From positions 248,001-312,000 of the forward strand of contig VLTN01000027.1 of the NCBI GenBank assembly GCA_008330645.1: DNA of 64,000 nt, given 5' to 3'. Positions 53,025 to 61,097 of this stretch are shown here, in pieces. The translations under genes were made by a program, and so were the position numbers. Position 1 is the stretch's first letter, and each line of letters begins with the position of its first letter. Under the pieces are notes generated by a model. It saw nothing but the letters and a program-made list of their open reading frames with translations, ran no database searches and was not told the origin of the DNA. Source of the DNA: Cafeteria roenbergensis. Its lineage: Eukaryota > Sar > Bigyra > Bicosoecida > Cafeteriaceae.

Positions 53025-54872
53025 TCACTCGTCGCGCACCACTTCGCACCCCATTGCCTCCAGCGCACGACAGAGCTCGGGCCCGCACAAGCCTGTGCCA
53101 CCAGACGCCTCGGCGATGGGGCACCCAGAGAGATCAACCCATGCCAAGGCCGGGCAAGCCAGCAGCAAATCGCCACCAGTGGACACAGGGTTGCCTCGCA
53201 GGCTCAAACGCTCCAACGCAGGCAGCTTGCCTGCCCATTCCGGCACGGCAGTCAAGCCATTCCCGGACGCGTCAAGAAGCGTCAGCGAGAACAAACTACC
53301 CAGATCGTCGGGGAGAGCCGCGAGGCCGCAGCCAGAGACGTCGAGCTGCCCAAGCGTCGCAGCGGTCGACTCCCAAAACGGCGACGGCAGCTCCAGCCGC
53401 TGAAGCCGCGGGTTGCCGCGCAGCACCACACGGGTCACTGCGGCGGCGGGGAGGCAACAGTTGACGACAACTGTAGCCTCGGAGGTGCTGGGGGCTGGTT
53501 TCGCCGCTGCTGCGGCCTCCGATGAGCCCACTGCAGCAGCGGCCCCATGGCCGCGGCAATGGGGGCTTGGCGGCCCCACCCAGCGCCCGTCCACGTACAC
53601 CGGCTCGAGGAGGTCTCCCAGCGACAGCACCGCACTGACAACCTGAATCGTCGGCTCCCCCGCCGTGTCCACGCGCACGAAATCGACCAGATCCTGGGCC
53701 ACCAAGCCAGCACTTGACCAGTCGATCCTGCCGGGAGACAGTCCGGGGAAGTCCTCGCCTCCTTCGCCTGCGCCCTCTGGGGAGGAGGGCGGTGGGGCCG
53801 CTGCTCCATCGCTGGCGCCGGCGTCGGGCTCGGCATCGACACACAATTCCTCCAGAGGCGAGCGACTCGCTGAGCGACGCGCACCGGCCCCCATAAGACC
53901 GTCGAAAATACTTGCTCGCGGGGTGGGGAGCGGCCCCGCCTGCAAGCCGACGCGGCTCGCAGCCTCCCCGAACGGCTCGAGGCGCAGCGCGGGCTGCCCG
54001 GAGGCAGGGTCCCGGCTTGCGTGCAGCACTGCGAAAGCTTGCTGGCCTGGGGGCAGCTCCACTATTCCTGGGAGCACCACGTGATGGACGCCAGTCCTGT
54101 CGCACTCGTACCAGCCCTCGTGGTCGTGTCCGGAGACGACGGCCACAACGGCAGGTGAGTGTGCAAGCACAGACAGCGCGGCCTTATAGTCCCACGCCAA
54201 GCTGTCGAAGTGCGTGTCCCGGGGGCACACAGGGACGTGCGTCACGACGATCACACGCTGCTTGCGGGTCGCCGCGGCTGCGCATTCAGCCTCCGCCCAC
54301 CGAAGCTGCTCCAGCCCGAGCGCGCCGTTGTACATCACCCACCGCTTCTCGACGCCGGCCAGTCCCTCCGACTCATTCCGGTCCGAGTTGGGGTTGTTAG
54401 CGCGCAGCAGCTCGCTCGCCAGGCGGACGCGTCGGTGGCCCTCCGGCCTGCCGTGCATCCCCACCTCGAACGAGTCGAGCACGACCACCCGAACGCCGCA
54501 GTCAGTCTCCCCGCCCAGGTCGAACGCGAAGTAGCCCTTGCCATTACGCATCCCGAGCAGCGGCAAAAGCTTCTCCCTGGGAATGCGCACGATGTCATGG
54601 TTGCCAATGGCAAAGGACACGCGTGCCGTCGTGGCTGCGGCAAACTCAGCGAGGCACTCCTCCACGCAGGCTTGCGCGCTCTCGCGGGCGCGACCGTCAA
54701 TGAGGTCCCCGCAGTGGACAATGTCCGCCACCCCCTGGAGCTCCATGGTCCTCGCTGCTTCGCGAAGCTTCACTTTTGAGTCGCGGTAAAAGCGAGGCAC
54801 GCCGTGGAACGAATGCCCGTCGTCCACGTCAGCAAACTGCACGTCGGCCAGCAAGCCAAGTTGGGCTGCCAT
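53025..54872 (-). CDS. ADPRM: ADPRM-like metallophosphoesterase fused to leucine-rich repeats
   Basis: A single exon of 615 residues from the ATG at 54872 to TGA. Residues 1-310 are a calcineurin-like phosphoesterase with all metal motifs: LLADVQFADVDDG (Asp-x-Gln rather than Asp-x-His), GDLIDG, GNHD, THVP and SGHDHEG. Asp-x-Gln and the early FADVDDGHSFHGV motif are characteristic of Mn2+-dependent ADP-ribose/CDP-alcohol diphosphatase, which splits ADP-ribose, CDP-choline and similar pyrophosphates in the cytosol. Known family members have about 320-350 residues. Here a Pro/Ala spacer and a C-terminal block near 480-600 follow, with leucine-rich repeats (LGQLDVSGCGLAALPDDLG, LTLLDASGNGLTAVPEWAG, LERLSLRGNPV). 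The fusion is in one uninterrupted frame. The LRR part may recruit the enzyme to a partner. Confidence 0.8.
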   Translation of the reverse strand: MAAQLGLLADVQFADVDDGHSFHGVPRFYRDSKVKLREAARTMELQGVADIVHCGDLIDGRARESAQACVEECLAEFAAATTARVSFAIGNHDIVRIPREKLLPLLGMRNGKGYFAFDLGGETDCGVRVVVLDSFEVGMHGRPEGHRRVRLASELLRANNPNSDRNESEGLAGVEKRWVMYNGALGLEQLRWAEAECAAAATRKQRVIVVTHVPVCPRDTHFDSLAWDYKAALSVLAHSPAVVAVVSGHDHEGWYECDRTGVHHVVLPGIVELPPGQQAFAVLHASRDPASGQPALRLEPFGEAASRVGLQAGPLPTPRASIFDGLMGAGARRSASRSPLEELCVDAEPDAGASDGAAAPPPSSPEGAGEGGEDFPGLSPGRIDWSSAGLVAQDLVDFVRVDTAGEPTIQVVSAVLSLGDLLEPVYVDGRWVGPPSPHCRGHGAAAAVGSSEAAAAAKPAPSTSEATVVVNCCLPAAAVTRVVLRGNPRLQRLELPSPFWESTAATLGQLDVSGCGLAALPDDLGSLFSLTLLDASGNGLTAVPEWAGKLPALERLSLRGNPVSTGGDLLLACPALAWVDLSGCPIAEASGGTGLCGPELCRALEAMGCEVVRDE

Positions 54873-55314
54873 TGTGTCGAGCGATCTGGTGGGGACAGGG
54901 GGCGCCCGCCGCCCCACCACCGAGGCGAGTGTTGTTGCGAGAAGCGCCGTTCCCGCAAGTTTCTTTGGTGCTCATCTTTCCCATTCTGGCAAATACCGAC
55001 TTGTGTGGCTAAACTTTGTCGGTGTCGATCGACGGCACAGGCAGCTCGGGCTCTGCCGCCCAATGTTTCGCTGGAAGGTATGAAATCTCCACGCATTGCT
55101 GGTGGTCCCCTAGGAGCTGTGTCGCGCGAATGGCGGCTGCAAGCAGTACGAGTGGACGTGTTGACGTGATGGGCATGCGTGTGACCGACGAGGCGCCCGC
55201 GTGCCTCCCGGAAAGAGAGGGAGAAGGTGAGGGTTGTTCGCCACGCCGACGCAGTGCGTCTGCCTCGTCGCAAGGAAGACGAGCCGGGCTTTCACACCCC
55301 CGCAGACAGCGGTT
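54873..55314. other. Divergent intergenic region
   Basis: 442 bp between the metallophosphoesterase start and the unknown gene at 55315. GC content is lower than in flanking genes. A frame opening at 55234 without an ATG runs into the unknown gene. No repeat or RNA gene is seen. Confidence 0.5.
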
Positions 55315-56526
55315 ATGCATGCAGATGTGGACTTGGCGTGCGCACCTGCGGTTCTGACGAACCTGTCGCGCGACTTTCCGCCGCTTCGTGGGTGCTTGAA
55401 AATGGACCTCGCAGCCGAGCTCGGGCAGCAGGTGTTCATCCTCGGCATGATCCCTCTCATCGCCGACGACCTCCCTACACTTGTTGCTGCTGCCGAGCGG
55501 GGACACCCTGGCATGGAGGGAGCGGAGGCGCAGCCTGTTGGCACCCGTGCCTTCCCGAAAGCTGGGGCGCTGGGTCTGGCCAAGCGTCGTACAAAAATTC
55601 GACGCATGGCCGTTTGGAGGGGGGTTCTAGCGCAACTTCACAGTGACGTCGCGGCCGGGACGGGCGACCGCAGTCTGTACCGGTTCGCGAACTATACGGA
55701 CGAGGACCTGGACGTCAAGTTCCGGCAGTGCGTCCGAGAAGCCAAAACCCCCTTCGCTCTGGCTGCCAAGTGGGCGACACTGTCTGACACGGAGAGGCAG
55801 GCTCTGACAGGTGCCAAAGGTGAACCTGCACCACTGGGTACTTTCCACAAGGCACTGAACCATCTGATGGAACAGCTAGGGGAAGAGGGAACTGTCGACA
55901 GCGAGGTGTCGCCACACCTCGAGTTTCGAGCAGCCGCCGAGCTCGTCCCGGCTTCCAACCGGGTTCGATCTGGCCCAGCAGGACATGACAGGGCGGCCCG
56001 CTCTCACACATCGGAACATTCTTCGAGGCGGCCCGCAGCATCGGCTGCGCCGAGCGCGGCCGCCCCTGCTACCGACGACAGAGAGACCGAGAAGTATGCA
56101 AGTCGGGAATCCGCCACGTTTCGCGTGAGTGGCGACACCCGCTTGCCTCGGAGGGCGTCCAAGCGCCGTCGGGACCCGATCGCTTCGCCTCGGGATGGCC
56201 ATCACCACGGCTGCCGATCTCCGTTCCCCCCGGCCCTCGCGTGGTACCATGACGATGCCAGCGTAGCCCTGTTCGAGCTCAAGCGCTTTGAGTCCAAGTG
56301 CCCTTCGACCGAGTTCCCCAAGCTGACGACGCAGCTGGAAGTCGCAATCGGCATCTTGTTGGCGCGTAACGCGTCCTTGTTCTTGCGCGGCATTGCAGGG
56401 TTGATCTGGAGTGGGCTGGGAGCTCTCGAGCCCGAGTACGAAGAGCCAATCCCAGAAGAGGTGTCCAGTATGTACAAAATGCTGCAGTCGTATGTCAATG
56501 TTGTTTTCAGCACGATGAGTTCGTGA
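55315..56526 (+). CDS. Unrecognised protein of 403 residues
   Basis: The first in-frame ATG, at 55315, gives MHADVDLACAPAVLTNLSRDF, and the frame ends in TGA at 56524-56526. I recognise no domain. Two regions look folded: residues about 85-200, with YRFANYTDEDLDVKFRQC, then KWATLSDTERQAL and a Leu/Met helix (FHKALNHLMEQLG); and the last 100, with ALFELKRFESKCPSTEFPKL and several hydrophobic helices ending YVNVVFSTMSS. Between them is a Ser/Arg-rich linker with SKRRRDP, a possible nuclear signal. Codon use is less GC-rich than in the housekeeping genes and there is little poly-Ala, which sets it apart from its neighbours. It may be a lineage-specific or recently acquired gene, or part of a mobile element. 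No intron is needed. Confidence 0.5.
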   Translation: MHADVDLACAPAVLTNLSRDFPPLRGCLKMDLAAELGQQVFILGMIPLIADDLPTLVAAAERGHPGMEGAEAQPVGTRAFPKAGALGLAKRRTKIRRMAVWRGVLAQLHSDVAAGTGDRSLYRFANYTDEDLDVKFRQCVREAKTPFALAAKWATLSDTERQALTGAKGEPAPLGTFHKALNHLMEQLGEEGTVDSEVSPHLEFRAAAELVPASNRVRSGPAGHDRAARSHTSEHSSRRPAASAAPSAAAPATDDRETEKYASRESATFRVSGDTRLPRRASKRRRDPIASPRDGHHHGCRSPFPPALAWYHDDASVALFELKRFESKCPSTEFPKLTTQLEVAIGILLARNASLFLRGIAGLIWSGLGALEPEYEEPIPEEVSSMYKMLQSYVNVVFSTMSS

Positions 56527-56529
56527 TGC

Positions 56530-57645
56530 TGGCTTGACAGCAACGAAGCCTGCGCGACCACGGTCGCGATTCGCCCACCCAGCCGCTTTCGGGGCTCAGC
56601 CTGCGCTCCGCATCCCACACAGCGCCCATTCCGCCAGATGCCCCCAACCTGGCAGGAGTGAAACGTCGTCGCGACCAGTGACGAGGCGGGCTTGGCGAAC
56701 GCCGCCGCGTTGGACGTCTCCCGCTAGCCGCAGCAGCTGAGTTTGGATGCCCTGGGCTCGGCGGTGCCGAATCACTCCTCGAGTCGGACTCCTCTTCGTT
56801 TACCATTCAAACTCGAGGAGACGCATTGCTGTCCCCGGCAGCCCTCAAGAAGCTTGGAGTCGCGCTCGAGCAGGCCATCTCCTGTTCAGCCTTGCCGTGG
56901 CCATCGTCAAAGTCGAAGCCAGCGTCGTCATCGGAGACACCTTCGCCGATATCCTTTTCCATCTCTGCCCCCTCCGCCGCGTCGCTGTCCGAGTCAGCGA
57001 CGTCGTTGGCACTGCTGCCGTGCAAGAGCTGTCCGCCGGCTCCATAACTGAAACCTGCTGCAGCGATTCCGTTTGCGGTCTGGTCGTTCGGAGGCCGGAC
57101 CGTTTTGCGTCGGCATCAAGACCATGATCAAACGGTATTCCGCCGATACGGCGAGTGCATCGGCCTTGAGCTTGGGCTCCAGCCGGGGCTCTTCTTTGTT
57201 CAAGAGGCGTTGGAAGCAGCTCCTGCTATGGCCCACTGTGCGTCGAAAGCCCTCGCCCGACAGCTTCCCAACACGCACATACGAGGACAACGCCCATGCC
57301 AACGCGCCTCCTGGGATTGCGGGTCCTTGGGGCTGGCGCATCCGTGCTAGGGCGAGAGGTCGTCGCGGACGCAGTCGAGTCCGCGCAAAGCACCGCATTC
57401 ACCTCCGCAGCACGAAGGAGCCCTGCATTCACGTGCTTATCCTTTACAGAGCATGTGAATTTCCAAAGCTCCTTGCAGAGGGCTGGTGTTGCTGGCTGTG
57501 GGCACAGCCAGCGATTCCGTGCAGCCGGAATCTTGCGACATGCGAGCCTCTGGCGAGCAGCGCCGTCAGCAAAGAAGCGGGTCAGCGCTTCGCCGCCGAC
57601 GTCGACGACATGGCGGAGAACAGATGCACAAGCGTCGCACGGCAA
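56530..57645 (-). other. Probable multi-exon gene on the minus strand, structure unresolved
   Basis: Three minus-strand frames with protein-like composition follow each other: 57645 to about 57410 (MPCDACASVLRHVVDVGGEA, ALCKELWKFTCSVKDKHVN), about 57330 to 57060 (SSYVRVGKLSGEGFRRTVGH, SRSCFQRLLNKEEPRLEPK) and 57025 to 56807 (MHGSSANDVADSDSDAAEGA, an acidic tail). They lie in three different registers, so introns would be needed, and I could not find donor-acceptor pairs that agree in phase. The first block opens with C-x-x-C. No family is recognised. The region may be a real gene with weak splice sites, a decayed gene, or chance. It sits between the unknown gene at 55315 and the first tRNA. 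Confidence 0.3.
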
Positions 57646-57655
57646 AAAGCAGAAG

Positions 57656-57736
57656 TACCCAGGACAGGATTCGAACCTGCGCCTCCGAAGAGATTAGAGC
57701 CTTAATCTAACGCGTTAACCACTCCGCCACCTGAGT
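57656..57736 (-). tRNA. tRNA-Leu (anticodon AAG), copy 1
   Basis: 81 nt with a 7-bp acceptor stem containing a U3-G70 wobble, a class II long variable arm and TTCGAAT T-loop. The anticodon loop TTAAGGC gives AAG. No intron and no encoded CCA. A T5 Pol III terminator follows on the minus strand. It points away from copy 2, 198 bp apart. Confidence 0.93.
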
Positions 57737-57933
57737 ACGGGGCAAGTGTCAAGTTTTGCAATATTGTATGTACACGTTGGGAGTGTTGCAGTCTTTTAGT
57801 CATCAGTTTCCCCAGGCTCAGCACTCTGGCCTTCGATTTACTGAAAAATGGCAGGGACAGCGCAAGCTTGGCGGTAGACGCGACTTCTACTTGCGTTAAG
57901 TTTCAACAATACAAAATTTTGCCGACTTCTTGT

Positions 57934-58014
57934 ACTCAGGTGGCGGAGTGGTTAACGCGTTAGATTAAGGCTCTAATCTCTTCGGAGGCGCAGGTTCGAA
58001 TCCTGTCCTGGGTA
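57934..58014 (+). tRNA. tRNA-Leu (anticodon AAG), copy 2
   Basis: Identical in sequence to copy 1. The A box (TGGCGGAGTGG) and B box (GGTTCGAATCC) are intact. A T5 run lies about 10 nt after the gene. Its 5' flank is AT-rich (CAATACAAAATTTT), unlike the rest of the window. Confidence 0.93.
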
Positions 58015-58325
58015 CTTCCTGTTTTTGCTTTGAATCCATCAGAATGTCCTTGGGCCCTGGCTCCGGTGCCATTCCTGATTGGCGCCTTGGGCAACGGAGC
58101 TTGCCTTTGCTGTGACGCTGCGCCCGCTTAGTACAGCGTCGCACGCCCAGGAGTGGCTGAGCGAGCGAGGGAGGCCTTGCCGGCTTGCGCCTCGCAGCTT
58201 CCACTGAGTTTTCCTGGCCCTCTCTTCACCTCAGCTTGCAAGGGCAGAGGAAAGCAAGCAAAGCCAACGCTTTGTTGCCGGTGCGTTGAAAGTATTCAAG
58301 GTTAAGTTTTTCCCACTGGCTCCGT

Positions 58326-58406
58326 ACTCAGGTGGCGGAGTGGTTAACGCGTTAGATTAAGGCTCTAATCTCTTCGGAGGCGCAGGTTCGAATCCTGTCC
58401 TGGGTA
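58326..58406 (+). tRNA. tRNA-Leu (anticodon AAG), copy 3
   Basis: Identical to copies 1 and 2 and followed by a T6 terminator. Its flanks differ from those of copy 2, so the two are older or dispersed duplicates rather than part of the later tandem array. Confidence 0.93.
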
Positions 58407-58819
58407 CTTCTGTTTTTTGGCTGTGATTGCGCGCATACGAGCGGTCGGGTCTCACCAGGAGCGTACGGAGGTCCTTGGCCTCGAAGGTCTCGGCGATGCC
58501 TTTGTCGCGCCACCGTGTCGGTTGTCGAGTCCCCAAAGCGTGAAGTCACTTTCTCGGGGTAACAGCAAAACACTTTGCGGGGAAAGTTCCCAGCATATAT
58601 AGGTGAAGACGCTGTGGATGGAGGACAGCATAGTGGAGTTTTGGTCTCACCAAAAGATCGTAGCAGGAAGACAGTGATAAAAACTTGGGTGCAAACATGG
58701 GATGCAAGCTGATCGGCTCACGAAGCCTGCCTGGTGTGAATGAGCCCAGGCCGCACCGGCATTGCGATTCGATGCAGATGAATAGAATAGATAACCAAAA
58801 TATCTCCCAGACGTTGACA
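58407..58819. other. Spacer between tRNA copies 3 and 4
   Basis: 413 bp without a supported gene. Composition is clearly AT-richer than the coding parts. A TATATA at 58596-58601 lies about 220 bp upstream of copy 4, too far for a tRNA promoter element, and has no obvious gene behind it. The other long spacer, 58015-58325, also shows nothing. Confidence 0.5.
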
Positions 58820-58900
58820 ACTCAGGTGGCGGAGTGGTTAACGCGCTAGATTCAGGCTCTAGTCTCTTCGGAGGCGCAGGTTCGAATCCTGTCCTGGGTA
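58820..58900 (+). tRNA. tRNA-Leu (anticodon CAG), copy 1, in repeat unit A
   Basis: 81 nt; the loop TTCAGGC gives CAG. It differs from the AAG gene at three bases only: position 34 and the 27:43 pair at the end of the anticodon stem, T-A in AAG and C-G here. A TTTT terminator follows. It reads CUG, likely the commonest Leu codon here. Confidence 0.93.
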
Positions 58901-59262
58901 TGTATCATTCTTTTGTTGTTGCTTTGCCTTCGATGGGCGTGACTGCGCAGGCAACACCCGTCGTTTCCCGGCCCTATGTTGCTGCCGCAGATCACCTCGC
59001 GATCGCCCCAGTGCAGCGGCGGGCCTTGATGCCGGGTTGCGGGAGCGTCGTTGGTGCGCGTGGACGCTCCCGCTCCGCGCTCACCTCGGCCGCCCGCCCG
59101 TCAGGAGTCTCGGTTGGATAGCGAGTGCGAAGGCAAGGGTAGCATCGACCCCCCACGCAGTCGAGCAGCCTCGAGTGGCGACAGATCCCGGTGAAACTGC
59201 ACCACAAGCAGCACCGCATGCCGACATCATCGTGTATGCAGACTTCGCCATAGTTAAGCACA

Positions 59263-59343
59263 ACTCAGGTGGCGGAGTGGTTAACGCGTTAGATTAAGGC
59301 TCTAATCTCTTCGGAGGCGCAGGTTCGAATCCTGTCCTGGGTA
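59263..59343 (+). tRNA. tRNA-Leu (anticodon AAG), copy 4, in repeat unit A
   Basis: Same 81-nt body as the other AAG genes, with a T5 terminator 11 nt downstream. The bases just upstream, CACAACTCAGG, recur before copies in units B and C. A34 is presumably edited to inosine to read CUC and CUU. Confidence 0.93.
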
Positions 59344-59654
59344 TGTGACTTCCTTTTTGTGCTTCACCCAACAGGGCCAACACTGCCGGGAGGGGGCCAA
59401 GCGCCTGGGTTTGCTGGACGAGCCACGTTGCACGGATCGCAGGCCGGCGCGCAAGCCACTGGCAATGGCCGGGGCACCCAACTCACGAGGTCCCCCCTCC
59501 AGGCGCGCTCATGAGGTTTGCAGCCTGCTTCGGGGAGGTGGTGGCAGGCTTATCGGTGCCCCGCGGAGGGACGGAGCGAGCGTCGGAACGGGGACAACTT
59601 GTCCAAAGTCATAGTGTAGGGTCGTAATGACAAAAAATGCCCTATTTGGACACA

Positions 59655-59735
59655 ACTCAGGTGGCGGAGTGGTTAACGCGCTAGATTCAGGCTCTAGTCT
59701 CTTCGGAGGCGCAGGTTCGAATCCTGTCCTGGGTA
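59655..59735 (+). tRNA. tRNA-Leu (anticodon CAG), copy 2, in repeat unit B
   Basis: Identical to CAG copy 1; its downstream T run is one base longer (T5). Its upstream flank differs from that of copy 1 because the repeat unit begins just before the gene. Confidence 0.93.
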
Positions 59736-60113
59736 TGTATCATTCTTTTTGTTGTTGCTTTGCCTTCGATGGGCGTGACTGCGCAGGCAACACCCGTCGT
59801 TCTCCGGCCCCATGTTGCTGCCGCAGATCACCTCGCGATCGCCCCAGCCCCTGACAGCCAGTGCAGCGGCGGGCCTTGATGCCGGGTTGCGGGAGCGTCG
59901 TTGGTGCGCGTGGACGCTCCCTGCTCCGCGCTCACCTCGGCCGCCCGCCCGTCAGGAGTCTCGGTTGGATAGCGAGTGCGAAGGCAAGGGTAGCATCGAC
60001 CCCCCACGCAGTCGAGCAGCCTCGAGTGGCGACAGATCCCGGTGAAACTGCACCACAAGCAGCACCGCATGCCGACATCATCGTGTATGCAGACTTCGCC
60101 ATAGTTAAGCACA

Positions 60114-60194
60114 ACTCAGGTGGCGGAGTGGTTAACGCGTTAGATTAAGGCTCTAATCTCTTCGGAGGCGCAGGTTCGAATCCTGTCCTGGGTA
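60114..60194 (+). tRNA. tRNA-Leu (anticodon AAG), copy 5, in repeat unit B
   Basis: Exactly 851 nt downstream of AAG copy 4, with the same flanks on both sides, so a direct product of the tandem duplication. T5 terminator present. Confidence 0.93.
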
Positions 60195-60505
60195 TGTGAC
60201 TTCCTTTTTGTGCTTCACCCAACAGGGCCAACACTGCCGGGAGGGGGGCAAGCGCCTGGGTTTGCTGGACGAGCCACGTTGCACGGATCGCAGGCCGGCG
60301 CGCAAGCCACTGGCAATGGCCGGGGCACCCAACTCACGAGGTCCCCCCTCCAGGCGCGCTCATGAGGTTTGCAGCCTGCTTCGGGGAGGTGGTGGCAGGT
60401 TTATCGGTGCCCCGCGGAGGGACGGAGCGAGCGTCGGAACGGGGACATCTTTTCCAAAGTCATAGTGTAGGGTCGTAATGACAAAAAATGCCCTATTTGG
60501 ACACA

Positions 60506-60586
60506 ACTCAGGTGGCGGAGTGGTTAACGCGCTAGATTCAGGCTCTAGTCTCTTCGGAGGCGCAGGTTCGAATCCTGTCCTGGGTA
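60506..60586 (+). tRNA. tRNA-Leu (anticodon CAG), copy 3, in partial unit C
   Basis: 851 nt downstream of CAG copy 2. The repeat continues for about 110 nt beyond the gene and then ends, so no AAG partner follows. T5 terminator present. Confidence 0.93.
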
Positions 60587-60883
60587 TGTATCGTTCTTTT
60601 TGTTGTTGCTTTGCCTTCGATGGGCGTGACTGCGCAGGCAACACCCGTCGTCCCCCGGCCCCATGTTGCTGCCGCAGATCACCTCGCGATCGCCCCTGCA
60701 CCGCCATCTGCCGACGGCCGCTCCTGCTCTCATTGCCCGCGCTGGGTGAGTGTTCCTCCGGAAGCGATGCGCATAAAAGCGGGAACCAGTGGCGTCGCTT
60801 CGCCTGGTTTCGCTTGAAAAGTGCAAAAAGCAATCATCCATCGAGGCTGCCGCGACGAGCCTGCCACACCAAAAAGTAGGAAG

Positions 60884-60964
60884 TACCCAGGACAGGATTC
60901 GAACCTGCGCCTCCGAAGAGACTAGAGCCTGAATCTAGCGCGTTAACCACTCCGCCACCTGAGT
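60884..60964 (-). tRNA. tRNA-Leu (anticodon CAG), copy 4
   Basis: Minus-strand copy that closes the array, facing CAG copy 3. Its flanks do not match the tandem unit. A T5 terminator follows on the minus strand (CTACTTTTTGG). Its 5' end is 134 bp from the first usable ATG of the serine hydrolase gene. Confidence 0.93.
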
Positions 60965-61097
60965 ACAGAGCCAGCGCCAAATTTTGGCTACACGAACTAC
61001 AGGCAGTGTAGGAGCTGGCGAGAAGGCCAACGCAAGCCTTTGGGCGAACAGAGGGCATACAGCCCCAGGGCAGGAGGTGTTGACGCAGCAGATAGGC

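Larger units (their letters stand above)
58818..60696 (+). repeat. Tandem duplication carrying tRNA-Leu(CAG)+tRNA-Leu(AAG) pairs
   Basis: Unit A starts at 58818 and unit B at 59653; a partial unit C runs from 60504 to about 60696 and includes only the CAG tRNA. Unit B is 851 nt; unit A is 835 nt, mainly because it lacks about 15 nt near 59010. Spacers are nearly identical apart from a few substitutions, so the duplication is young. Units are direct repeats, as expected from unequal crossing-over. Confidence 0.93.

Noticed and set aside
58834-59121. Repeated short open frames covering the tRNA units
   Set aside because: They begin within tRNA genes, recur only because the DNA is duplicated, and have no protein features.
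57656-60964. tRNA-Ser as an alternative for the class II tRNAs
   Set aside because: The anticodon loops read AAG and CAG, both leucine, and the A at position 73 suits Leu tRNAs.
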